Assembly: GCF_900115205.1 (NCBI RefSeq)
Contig: NZ_FOYQ01000001.1
Span: forward strand, 248,001-312,000
DNA length: 64,000 bases
DNA from: Robiginitalea myxolifaciens
GTDB taxonomy: Bacteria > Bacteroidota > Bacteroidia > Flavobacteriales > Flavobacteriaceae
Direction of reading: 5' to 3'
In this document: positions 53,274 to 60,599 of the stretch, piece after piece
Layout: each line of letters starts with the position of its first letter
Position numbering within the stretch: the first letter of the stretch is position 1
Program-made: the position numbers and the translations under genes
Notes under the pieces: generated by a model
Told to the model about the DNA's origin: nothing
The model's database searches: none
Seen by the model: the letters and a program-made list of their open reading frames with translations, nothing else

Positions 53274-54971
53274 TTATTCCAGATAATCCTTGGGGGCACG
53301 ACGGAATCTCTCCAGACCTTCAAAGGCCAAAGCAAAATTGAGTAACTGCTTTTCGGTGTATGTAGGACCAATCCAGGTCAGGGAGGCCGGGCGGCCATCT
53401 TCCCGGAACCCCATCGGTTGGGTCAGTGCAGGGAATCGGCCAACGGCCGCGACACTCGCCAGGCGGTTGCTGATGTCCAGAACCGCATTGAGCTCAAGGT
53501 CCTGAAAAGCTTCTTTAAAATAAGCCTGCCCGTCCGCTTTCATTTGTGCATCCATAGCGGCGAGTTCCTCATCCGTTAGCGTGCTCGCTGCTGTTTGTTC
53601 CAGGTAATACTGCCCGTAGGGCATCCGCAAGAGGGAATCCGCACGGTTATAATCCAGGATGGCGTTCAGATCCGCAATACCAGCAACAGGATAGGCCTCG
53701 AGATATGCAGGAAGCGCTCTTTTCATTTCTGCCGCGAGGAATTCCCGAAAGGGAAGGTTCGGCCTGTCGGGCTGCTGGAGTGCCACCAAATTTGCCCCGG
53801 CTGCTTCCAAAACATCCAATGCCCGAGCGTAAAGCGAATCAGACTCCTTCAAATCGGTGTAATATCCAAAACGTTTTTCGCTTAAATCGACTACTGCAGG
53901 CAGGAAGAGACCATCGGGAAAATAAAAGTCGGTAGAGACGTTATCCGATGGATCCTGACCGGTCATGGCATCCATTAGTACGGCGGCATCCAAAACTTTT
54001 CTGGCCATCGGCCCCGGGGTATCCAGGGCATTGGAAATTGGGATTATCCCGGTACGGCTCAACATACCCACGGACGGTTTCAATCCAACCAAACCATTTT
54101 GCGAAGCGGGCGAAAGGATGGATCCCGAGGTCTCAGTGCCTATGGCGGCAAAGGCGTAACCTGCGGCGATGGCGGCCCCGCTTCCGGAGCTCGATCCTCC
54201 GGGTGAAAGGGTAGCCCGTCCATAGGGGTTCAACGTCTGTCCTCCAATAGCACTATAGCCCGAAGGGCATTGTTGGCAGAAGAAATACGCCCATTCACTC
54301 ATATTCAATTTTCCCAGTACAATAGCACCCCGTGCCTTCAGACGACCGGTAACAAACGCGTTTTCCGGACTGTGATTGGCCAGTGCTGCAGCTCCGGCCG
54401 TGGTGGGCATCCCCGCTACCCCGATATTGTCCTTAACCAGCACGGGCATGCCAAAGATGGGATGGCGTTGCTCTGCCGGCATGGCTTTTAGGACATAATC
54501 GCGATCGCGTGCCTGCTGAACGGCATCGGGATTCAGTGCAATGATCGCGTTCAATGTCTTTGTACTATCCAGTTCATATTTGAAGATTCGGCGCAGGTAG
54601 AAACGGGTAATTTCTTCATAGCTAACTTCCCCCCTGGCCACAGCATCCTGTAACTGAGTCACTGGTTGTTCGAGGATAAGGGATTTCAACTGACCGTAGC
54701 GGGCCTCGCTTAATGCCATGGCTTCCGGATACAGGGTTTCAAATACTTCCTGCTTATCCTGGAAGTGGGATTGGATCAGGGAATAATCAGGTCCACCTTC
54801 CGCTTTGGAAGCACTGACTAACGCGGCCTCGTCATAGGGAGTCCAGAGTTGCGGGACCTCAGCTGGGGTATCGGCCACCTCAGGATTGTCTTTACAGGAA
54901 ATCAGCAGGGTCAGGACCCCGAATAGCAAAAGTCCTTTGCTTAACGCCTTCAATCCTTTAGTTTGTTCCAT
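53274..54971 (-). CDS. Amidase-signature family lipoprotein
   Basis: A 565-residue exported amidase. The signal peptide ends in the lipobox Leu-Leu-Ile-Ser-Cys (Cys26). The amidase-signature catalytic triad is visible: Lys180 in PVLVKDNIG, cis-Ser about 260-262 in LSPGGSSSGSGAAIAAG, and Ser about 282-284 in ETSGSI. Substrate unknown; possibly an extracytoplasmic peptide-amide or N-acyl compound. The start overlaps the stop of the DUF2911 gene by 22 bases. An acidic Pro-rich spacer follows the lipid anchor. Confidence 0.9.
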   Translation of the reverse strand: MEQTKGLKALSKGLLLFGVLTLLISCKDNPEVADTPAEVPQLWTPYDEAALVSASKAEGGPDYSLIQSHFQDKQEVFETLYPEAMALSEARYGQLKSLILEQPVTQLQDAVARGEVSYEEITRFYLRRIFKYELDSTKTLNAIIALNPDAVQQARDRDYVLKAMPAEQRHPIFGMPVLVKDNIGVAGMPTTAGAAALANHSPENAFVTGRLKARGAIVLGKLNMSEWAYFFCQQCPSGYSAIGGQTLNPYGRATLSPGGSSSGSGAAIAAGYAFAAIGTETSGSILSPASQNGLVGLKPSVGMLSRTGIIPISNALDTPGPMARKVLDAAVLMDAMTGQDPSDNVSTDFYFPDGLFLPAVVDLSEKRFGYYTDLKESDSLYARALDVLEAAGANLVALQQPDRPNLPFREFLAAEMKRALPAYLEAYPVAGIADLNAILDYNRADSLLRMPYGQYYLEQTAASTLTDEELAAMDAQMKADGQAYFKEAFQDLELNAVLDISNRLASVAAVGRFPALTQPMGFREDGRPASLTWIGPTYTEKQLLNFALAFEGLERFRRAPKDYLE

Positions 54972-55819
54972 TTTTCAATGTTTTTTTGATTCATCCGGAC
55001 AAATTCATCTTTGCCTTCGGCTTCGGCCAGTTTCAACGACTTTCCAGCCGCCGCTACGGCTTCTTCATACCGACCCAAAGCAGCCAGTACCAGGGACCTA
55101 ACCCTGTGGAAATAATAGGTGTCCCCGCCAAGTTCGAGGGCCTGATCCAGGTAACCGAGCGCACGGGAATAGTCCCGGTCCGATTCCTGCAGATATCGCG
55201 CAGCTTCGTAATAGGTTTGTGCGGTTGGATTGTTTTGAAGGGCTGTGGCAATCTGCTTTTCCATTTCGGCTTGCGTGTCTACTTCGATGGCAAAACGTAA
55301 CTCCAGCCGATCCCAGCGCCAGTACATATCCATGCCTTCATGGGTAATCTGATCAAAGCCAATTTGAAAGTTCTCGGTAACCGTAGTACGTGTTTGTGGA
55401 TAGGTCGTAAACCGCAACAAATCGTCCTGAGGAGAATAGTTTTGGCGACCATCACCCCAATGTGTGGTGTCCTTGTGAATGGCAATTTCCCAAAGGTCCT
55501 CCTGTGGAAAGGCGTACAGTGCATATGTCCCGGCCGGCACTTTATTTCCTGCAATTCGAACCGGGCAGCTAAACTTGATTTTTGTGGATTCATTGGCCCC
55601 TACCCGCCAGATACGTCCGTAAGGAACTAGATTACCGAAAATTTGACGCCCCCGAACTGCAGGTCTGGAGTAACTGACCTGGACCTGGCACAGGCCCACG
55701 TCCTGAATAATAGTTTGTGCGGGACTTGCTTTAGGATGAACGAGTTGTGCACTCGCCGGGGCAAAGCCCAGCCCTAACAGAAGTCCAAATAGGAAGTATA
55801 GTCTACGTTCCACAACCAT
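54950..55819 (-). CDS. DUF2911 secreted protein with TPR-like tail
   Basis: A 289-residue exported protein with a signal peptide (about residues 5-24, ending Ala-Ser-Ala-Gln). The DUF2911 domain follows (VQVSYSRPAVRGRQIFGNLVPYG, given in part: SRPAVRGRQIFG; then IWRVGANESTKIKFSCPV and PAGTYALYAFP), about residues 40-180. Two or so TPR-like helical units occupy about 185-289 (DYSRALGYLDQALEL, GRYEEAVAAAGKSLKLAEA). DUF2911 proteins are frequent in Bacteroidota and uncharacterised as far as I know. It sits 8 bases after ftsY and overlaps the amidase. Confidence 0.88.
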   Translation of the reverse strand: MVVERRLYFLFGLLLGLGFAPASAQLVHPKASPAQTIIQDVGLCQVQVSYSRPAVRGRQIFGNLVPYGRIWRVGANESTKIKFSCPVRIAGNKVPAGTYALYAFPQEDLWEIAIHKDTTHWGDGRQNYSPQDDLLRFTTYPQTRTTVTENFQIGFDQITHEGMDMYWRWDRLELRFAIEVDTQAEMEKQIATALQNNPTAQTYYEAARYLQESDRDYSRALGYLDQALELGGDTYYFHRVRSLVLAALGRYEEAVAAAGKSLKLAEAEGKDEFVRMNQKNIEKWNKLKD

Positions 55820-55827
55820 CGGAGGAT

Positions 55828-56790
55828 TTAGTTTTCCAGCTTAAAGAAAGAATCTACAAATTCATACTTGTTGAACACCTGTAAATCTTCCATGCCTTCC
55901 CCCACACCGATATACTTGACGGGTATCTGAAACTGGTCGGAAATTCCGATGACCACGCCCCCTTTAGCGGTTCCATCTAATTTGGTAACTGCAAGGGAAC
56001 TGACTTCAGTTGCCTTGGTAAACTGCCGTGCCTGTTCAAAGGCATTCTGACCTGTAGAGCCGTCGAGCACAAGCAGTACCTCATGCGGAGCGTCAGGAAC
56101 TACTTTTTGCATAACGCGACGTACCTTGGAAAGCTCGTTCATCAGGTTCACTTTATTGTGCAATCTTCCCGCCGTGTCGATAAGCACAACGTCGGCCCCC
56201 TGCCCCACTGCAGATTGGAGGGTGTCAAAGGCCACAGAAGCGGGATCACTTCCCATATTTTGTTTTACAATAGGCACCTCGGCCCGATCCGCCCAAATTT
56301 CGAGCTGCTCGATCGCAGCTGCACGGAAAGTATCGGCAGCGCCTAACACTACCTTTTTACCCTGCATTCTGAACTGATAGGCTAATTTTCCAATGGTGGT
56401 TGTTTTTCCAACACCATTGACCCCTACTACCATGATAACGTAAGGACCATCGACTTCAGGCAGCTTTAATTCGGCCGCCTGGCCGGTCTCAGTCTCTGAG
56501 AGTAAACCGGCAATCTCTTCCCGAAGGATTCCATTGAGTTCCTCCGTGTTGACGTATTTATCCCGGGCTACCCGGGCCTCGATCCGCTCAATGATCTTTA
56601 GGGTGGTTTCTACCCCGACGTCGGAAGTAACCAATACTTCCTCCAAATCGTCGAGCACCTCATCATCTACCCTTGATTTACCGGCTACAGCTTTGCTTAA
56701 CTTGGAAAGAAAGCTCGTTTTGGATTTCTCCAGACCTTTGTCCAGAGTCTCCTTCTTTTCCGATGAAAATATACGTTTGAAAAAACTCAT
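55828..56790 (-). CDS. ftsY: Signal recognition particle receptor FtsY
   Basis: GTPase that docks SRP-ribosome complexes at the membrane. The 320-residue protein has the SRP N-domain (about 20-105) and the G-domain with G1 GVNGVGKTTTIGKLA, G3 DTAGRLHNK, G4 TKLDGTAKGG and the terminal GVGEGMEDLQVF. The acidic N-terminal A-domain of E. coli FtsY is missing, as in many Bacteroidota. A terminator hairpin lies just upstream, ending the preceding ribosomal-protein operon, so ftsY needs its own promoter; only weak candidates are visible in the 58-base gap. Confidence 0.96.
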   Translation of the reverse strand: MSFFKRIFSSEKKETLDKGLEKSKTSFLSKLSKAVAGKSRVDDEVLDDLEEVLVTSDVGVETTLKIIERIEARVARDKYVNTEELNGILREEIAGLLSETETGQAAELKLPEVDGPYVIMVVGVNGVGKTTTIGKLAYQFRMQGKKVVLGAADTFRAAAIEQLEIWADRAEVPIVKQNMGSDPASVAFDTLQSAVGQGADVVLIDTAGRLHNKVNLMNELSKVRRVMQKVVPDAPHEVLLVLDGSTGQNAFEQARQFTKATEVSSLAVTKLDGTAKGGVVIGISDQFQIPVKYIGVGEGMEDLQVFNKYEFVDSFFKLEN

Positions 56791-56848
56791 GAAAATCAGC
56801 TGAATTGCTAAGATACTATATTGTAAAGAGCTGCTAAAACCAACAAAA

Positions 56849-56873
56849 AAACCGCCCCTTAAAAGGGCGGTTT
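56849..56873 (-). terminator. Rho-independent terminator of rpmB-rpmG-DUF4295 operon
   Basis: A stem of 9 base pairs (AAACCGCCC / GGGCGGTTT) with a 7-base CTTAAAA loop. On the minus strand it is followed by a run of T, so it terminates the transcript read from rpmB through the DUF4295 gene, whose stop is 37 bases upstream. A T tract on the plus side is present but shorter. Confidence 0.8.
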
Positions 56874-56909
56874 TGCTATGTCTTGCGGGGAAATATTCCC
56901 TTCGCTCTT

Positions 56910-57062
56910 TTACTTTTTAGCCAACCAATCGTTCACCAATTCGGGAGCCATTACAGATTCCACGAAGGTGTAGGCTCCGGATTTAGGAGACTTAACCATT
57001 TTGATGGCTTTGGTCAGTCGCTTGGAACTGGATTGCAGGGTTGCAACGGTCTTCTTAGCCAT
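56910..57062 (-). CDS. DUF4295 small ribosome-linked protein
   Basis: A 50-residue basic protein (MAKKTVATLQSSSKRLTKAI at the N-terminus, ending DWLAKK) of the DUF4295 family, found in Bacteroidota directly after rpmG. It is read on the minus strand from ATG 57062 to TAA at 56910-56912. Size, high Lys content and constant place behind two ribosomal-protein genes suggest a lineage-specific ribosomal or ribosome-associated protein. This is an inference from context. Separated from rpmG by 6 bases and from the operon terminator by 36. Confidence 0.85.
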   Translation of the reverse strand: MAKKTVATLQSSSKRLTKAIKMVKSPKSGAYTFVESVMAPELVNDWLAKK

Positions 57063-57068
57063 GATTCT

Positions 57069-57251
57069 TTATTTTATTTCTTTATGAACTGTCATACGCT
57101 TAAGGATTGGATTGAACTTCTTGAGTTCCATACGATCCGGCGTATTCTTTTTATTCTTGGTGGTGATGTAACGGGATGTTCCCGGCATACCAGACTCTTT
57201 GTGCTCCGTGCACTCGAGAATTACCTGTACTCTGTTACCTTTCTTGGCCAT
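57069..57251 (-). CDS. rpmG: 50S ribosomal protein L33
   Basis: A 60-residue ribosomal protein L33. Typical end pattern [23 protein letters not shown]. It lacks the CxxC zinc pairs (only one Cys, in ILECTEH), so it is the zinc-free form. Six bases separate it from DUF4295, and 22 from rpmB. Confidence 0.95.
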   Translation of the reverse strand: MAKKGNRVQVILECTEHKESGMPGTSRYITTKNKKNTPDRMELKKFNPILKRMTVHKEIK

Positions 57252-57273
57252 GACCTAATTTTTGATCCTTGTC

Positions 57274-57510
57274 TTATCGGAGCACACCCTTCTCACGGGC
57301 ATCCTTCAATACGGCAGAAATTCCTTTCTTGTTGATAGTCTTGAGAGCGCGGGCGGAAACCTTAAGGGTTACCCACCGGTCTTCTTCCGGAATGTAGAAC
57401 CGCTTTTTGGTCAGGTTTACATCGAACCGACGCCTGGTCTTGTTGATAGAGAAGGACACATTATTTCCAAATTGGGCCCTTTTTCCGGTAAGTTCACAAA
57501 CTTTTGACAT
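57274..57510 (-). CDS. rpmB: 50S ribosomal protein L28
   Basis: A 78-residue L28 (SKVCELTGKRAQFGNNVSFS at the start; RFYIPEEDRWVTLKVSARAL in the middle). First gene of the rpmB-rpmG-DUF4295 operon, with a complete two-part promoter 33 bases upstream. The usual Cys-rich zinc site is reduced to one Cys, so it is a zinc-independent type. Confidence 0.95.
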   Translation of the reverse strand: MSKVCELTGKRAQFGNNVSFSINKTRRRFDVNLTKKRFYIPEEDRWVTLKVSARALKTINKKGISAVLKDAREKGVLR

Positions 57511-57542
57511 TGCGCTAAACTTTCGTGGTTCAAAACAGGCTG

Positions 57543-57574
57543 CAAATTTATGTCATTTTAAGCGGCTGTCCAAA
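57543..57574 (-). promoter_or_regulatory. Promoter of rpmB operon (TTTG-N20-TAAATTTG)
   Basis: On the minus strand TTTG (plus 57571-57574), a 20-base spacer, then TAAATTTG (plus 57543-57550), 32 bases before the rpmB ATG. Both elements match the Bacteroidota consensus exactly, as expected for a strong ribosomal-protein promoter. Confidence 0.6.
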
Positions 57575-57582
57575 CATCTTTT

Positions 57583-58830
57583 TCAGAATTTTAGGATTTC
57601 CGTCATAAGCATCTCAAAACCCTTATGTACAGCCTTTTGGACGATTCGCTCCCGATGGTTCCCCATCTCGAATTTTTGGCAAACTTCGCCCTTGGGACCA
57701 CTGACTGCCAAATATACCGTACCTACCGGACTATCTGAATCTCCTTTAGTGGGTCCGGCATTGCCTGTAGTGGCGATGGCAAAGTCCGCATTGAGTACCT
57801 TCCGGGCTTGCCTGGCCATGGCAAGCGCCACCGCTTCGCTTACTACCGAATGCTCCTCGATAAGATCCTGGGGAACTCCCAGTACTTCATTCTTTATTCG
57901 CGTGGCATAGGTAACCAAACTTCCTAAAAACACCTTGGAAGCTCCGGGTACCATGGTTATCTGGGAAGCGATCCTTCCTCCGGTAAAGCTTTCGGCTGCA
58001 CCGAGGGTAAGATTTTTTTCCCCGCAAATCCGCAGAATAGTTTCTTCCAGGGATTCCCCGGCCTCTTCCCCGTAGAGAATATCCCGAACCTGGTCGGCCA
58101 ATTCCCCTAACAATTGATCCATTTCCTCCTCCAGGGCAACGGCATCTGTTCCCTTAGCCGAGAGTCGTAGACGCACTTTACCCAGATTGGGCAAGTAAGC
58201 CAATTTGAAGTGCCGCGGAAGATTATCCTGCCAATCCGAAATACGCTGTGCAATGGCACTTTCGCCCAATCCATAGGTAATCAGGGTGCGGTGTAAAAGT
58301 ACCGGGGGACGGAATGTTTCCCGAATTCTCGGGACTACTTCATTGCTGAATAAGGCCTTCATTTCCAGGGGTACTCCCGGGAGGGAAACCAAAACCGCAT
58401 TGTTCGCTTTCATCCACATTCCGGGAGCTGTACCATAAGCGTTGTGGAGTACCGTTGCCCGGCTGGGCACGAGCGCCTGGCGGCGATTCAGATCAGAGAT
58501 GGGCGTGCTAATGTATTTCCGGAATAGTTCCTCGATATGCTCCAGGACGGAATCGTCCTGCTTGAGCTCATCCCCGACATATTCACAAATAGTATGTTTG
58601 GTAATATCGTCCTTGGTCGGGCCAAGCCCACCGGTCATAATGATGAGTTCGGCACGAGACTCAGCCTCCTTTAACGCCTGGATAATGTGTTCGCGATCGT
58701 CCTGTACAGAGCTTATCTGAAATACAGAAACCCCGATTTTGGTTAGTTCTGAAGCCAGAAACGCGGAATTGGTATCCACGATCTGGCCAATAAGGATCTC
58801 ATCGCCTATGGTCAGAATTTCAGCCCGCAT
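57583..58830 (-). CDS. cinA: CinA family competence/damage-inducible protein
   Basis: A 415-residue two-domain protein. The N-terminal MoCF/CinA domain starts AEILTIGDEILIGQIVDTNSAFL and contains MTGGLGPTKDDIT; in homologues it acts as an ADP-ribose pyrophosphatase-type domain. The C-terminal CinA_C domain (about 255-410) has LGAAESFTGGRIASQI and the SDSPVGTVYLAVSGP end; in homologues it deamidates nicotinamide mononucleotide. It therefore likely acts in NAD salvage; the competence name is historical. TAATG overlap with the Hpt gene. Confidence 0.93.
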   Translation of the reverse strand: MRAEILTIGDEILIGQIVDTNSAFLASELTKIGVSVFQISSVQDDREHIIQALKEAESRAELIIMTGGLGPTKDDITKHTICEYVGDELKQDDSVLEHIEELFRKYISTPISDLNRRQALVPSRATVLHNAYGTAPGMWMKANNAVLVSLPGVPLEMKALFSNEVVPRIRETFRPPVLLHRTLITYGLGESAIAQRISDWQDNLPRHFKLAYLPNLGKVRLRLSAKGTDAVALEEEMDQLLGELADQVRDILYGEEAGESLEETILRICGEKNLTLGAAESFTGGRIASQITMVPGASKVFLGSLVTYATRIKNEVLGVPQDLIEEHSVVSEAVALAMARQARKVLNADFAIATTGNAGPTKGDSDSPVGTVYLAVSGPKGEVCQKFEMGNHRERIVQKAVHKGFEMLMTEILKF

Positions 58831-59168
58831 TAAAGCTCAAAATCGTTCCGGAGTTCGCCAATAACCTGGTTGATATCTGTTTTGAGCAAGGGGAAACGCT
58901 CACGAATCTCCTCCATATTCCCTTCGGTTTTCCCAAGGGTTTCTATTTCCAGGGCGGTGGCGCGGGTTTGCTCCATCCCCAACAGGTCAACGTTGGGTTT
59001 GATTTTATGCGCGAGTTGGTACACCTGTTCGTAGTTTGATGCACCAATAGCAGCTTCCAGGGCTTCTAAATCCGGGGGAACTTCCTCCAGGAATACAGAA
59101 ATTACCGAAAGGATGAAATCTTCATCACCATCTGCCATCTCATTGATTTTATCCAGGCTGTAGATCAT
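58830..59168 (-). CDS. Hpt phosphotransfer domain protein
   Basis: A 112-residue single-domain histidine-phosphotransfer protein: a four-helix bundle with the phospho-accepting His in YQLAHKIKPNVDLLGM (about residue 53), and acidic helix ILSVISVFLEEVPPDL before it. Such Hpt proteins relay phosphate from a hybrid kinase to a response regulator, but no histidine kinase or regulator gene is in the window. It is embedded between cinA and a FAH-family gene with TAATG overlaps on both sides, so it is certainly part of their transcript. Confidence 0.88.
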   Translation of the reverse strand: MIYSLDKINEMADGDEDFILSVISVFLEEVPPDLEALEAAIGASNYEQVYQLAHKIKPNVDLLGMEQTRATALEIETLGKTEGNMEEIRERFPLLKTDINQVIGELRNDFEL

Positions 59169-59779
59169 TATTTAACTTTTAGAGAAAACATAGTTTCTCC
59201 CTCGAGGGAGCCGACAAGGTAATCATTTGACGCAACCCTGCCAACCCCGGCGGGGGTTCCGGTAAAGAGGATATCTCCTTTTTTCAGTGTAAAAAAGGTG
59301 GAGACATAGGCGATGAGTTGGTCAATACCCCACAGCATTGAGTTTGTATTTCCGCTTTGTACCACTTCCCCGTTCCGTTGTAATTCAAAATTCAGGGAAT
59401 TGTGATCCGTAAAGCGCTTGGCGGGTACCCAGTTCCCAATCACGGCTGCGCCGTCAAATCCTTTGGCCTTCTCCCAGGGCAAGCCTTTTTGTTTTAATTC
59501 CTGCTGCAAGTCCCTGGCGGTAAAATCCAGGCCTACCGTAATCGCATCGTAATAGGTATGGGCGAATTCGGGCGCAATATGTTTCCCAACCTTGCAGATT
59601 CGAAGCAGTACTTCGATTTCGTGGTGGATCTCATTAGAAAATTCCGGGATGTAGAAGTCCTGTTCCCGGGGCAGGATGGCCGAATCGGGCTTTATAAAGA
59701 GCACCGGATCTTTAGGGCGTTCATTGCTCAACTCGGTAATATGGTCGGCGTAATTCCGGCCAACACAGATCAACTTCAT
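59168..59779 (-). CDS. Fumarylacetoacetate hydrolase family protein
   Basis: A 203-residue short FAH-superfamily enzyme (often acylpyruvase, oxaloacetate decarboxylase or tautomerase). Metal-site residues: EIHHEIEVLLRICKVGK (two Glu), FDGAAVIGNWVPA, and the substrate GxP segment LFTGTPAGVGRV. Short stand-alone members usually act on acyl-pyruvates, so the substrate stays open. Four-base ATGA overlap with the exonuclease gene. Confidence 0.9.
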   Translation of the reverse strand: MKLICVGRNYADHITELSNERPKDPVLFIKPDSAILPREQDFYIPEFSNEIHHEIEVLLRICKVGKHIAPEFAHTYYDAITVGLDFTARDLQQELKQKGLPWEKAKGFDGAAVIGNWVPAKRFTDHNSLNFELQRNGEVVQSGNTNSMLWGIDQLIAYVSTFFTLKKGDILFTGTPAGVGRVASNDYLVGSLEGETMFSLKVK

Positions 59780-60552
59780 CCCAATCGGTTATTTAATTTG
59801 CTCAATTTGATTTGAGTAAGCACCTTCTTGGTGTATAGCGGAAAGTCCGCATTGAGGATCCATCCCAAATAACCGGGTTCCTGTTCCAACACCTCATCGA
59901 CCAGGCGGCCTTTGTGTTTCCCGAATCCAAAGATAGGTTCCCCTTCCTCATTCCGCCTTACAAAACCGGCAAAGTCCAGGGTGTCGTTATGGGTCGAGAA
60001 TGCGGCTAATTCGGCAATATCATTTTTCAATTCAGGATAGCGATCCAATTGAGCGAGCAGCACTTCATACGTTGCCTGGGTGTCGGCGCCGGCACTATGG
60101 GCATCGGTGAGTTGTTTCCCGCAGTAAAAGGCGTAGGCGGCCTCCAGGGTTCGTTTTTCCATCTTGTGGAAGATGGTCTGGACATCGACGCTTTTAGCAT
60201 TTTTCATTTCAAAATCCACACCTGCCCGAAGCAATTCTTCGGCAAGCAGCGGAATGTCAAAACGGTTGGAATTAAAACCTCCCAAATCACAACCGCGAAT
60301 CATCTGATAGATTTCCGAGGACAGCTCCTTGAATGAAGGGTGGCCTGCTACTTTTTCATCCGTAATTCCATGAATGGCAGCAGCTTCGGCCGGAATCGGC
60401 ATTCCGGGATTCACCAGCCAGGTCTTGCTTTCCTTATTGCCGTTCGGGTGTACTTTCAAAATCGCTATCTCTACGATCCGGTCTTTGGCAATATTGGTCC
60501 CGGTGGTTTCCAGGTCAAAAAAGCAAATGGGTTTTTTGAGGTTTAATTCCAT
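59776..60552 (-). CDS. DnaQ-like 3'-5' exonuclease with C-terminal GKHKG domain
   Basis: A 258-residue DEDDh exonuclease. ExoI FFDLETTGTNIAKDRIVEIA supplies Asp and Glu, ExoII region FNSNRFDIPLLAEELLR supplies Asp, and ExoIII HSAGADTQAT supplies His and Asp. After the nuclease domain (about residues 1-175) a short C-terminal module contains FGFGKHKGRLVDEVL and YLGWIL, as in many Bacteroidota exonucleases of this kind. Role is probably RNA or DNA end trimming; it is not the polymerase epsilon subunit. First gene of the exonuclease-FAH-Hpt-cinA operon. Confidence 0.92.
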   Translation of the reverse strand: MELNLKKPICFFDLETTGTNIAKDRIVEIAILKVHPNGNKESKTWLVNPGMPIPAEAAAIHGITDEKVAGHPSFKELSSEIYQMIRGCDLGGFNSNRFDIPLLAEELLRAGVDFEMKNAKSVDVQTIFHKMEKRTLEAAYAFYCGKQLTDAHSAGADTQATYEVLLAQLDRYPELKNDIAELAAFSTHNDTLDFAGFVRRNEEGEPIFGFGKHKGRLVDEVLEQEPGYLGWILNADFPLYTKKVLTQIKLSKLNNRLG

Positions 60553-60599
60553 GATGATGTTTCAATTCTACAGCCGACTGGCCAGGGATAGTAAAGGAC

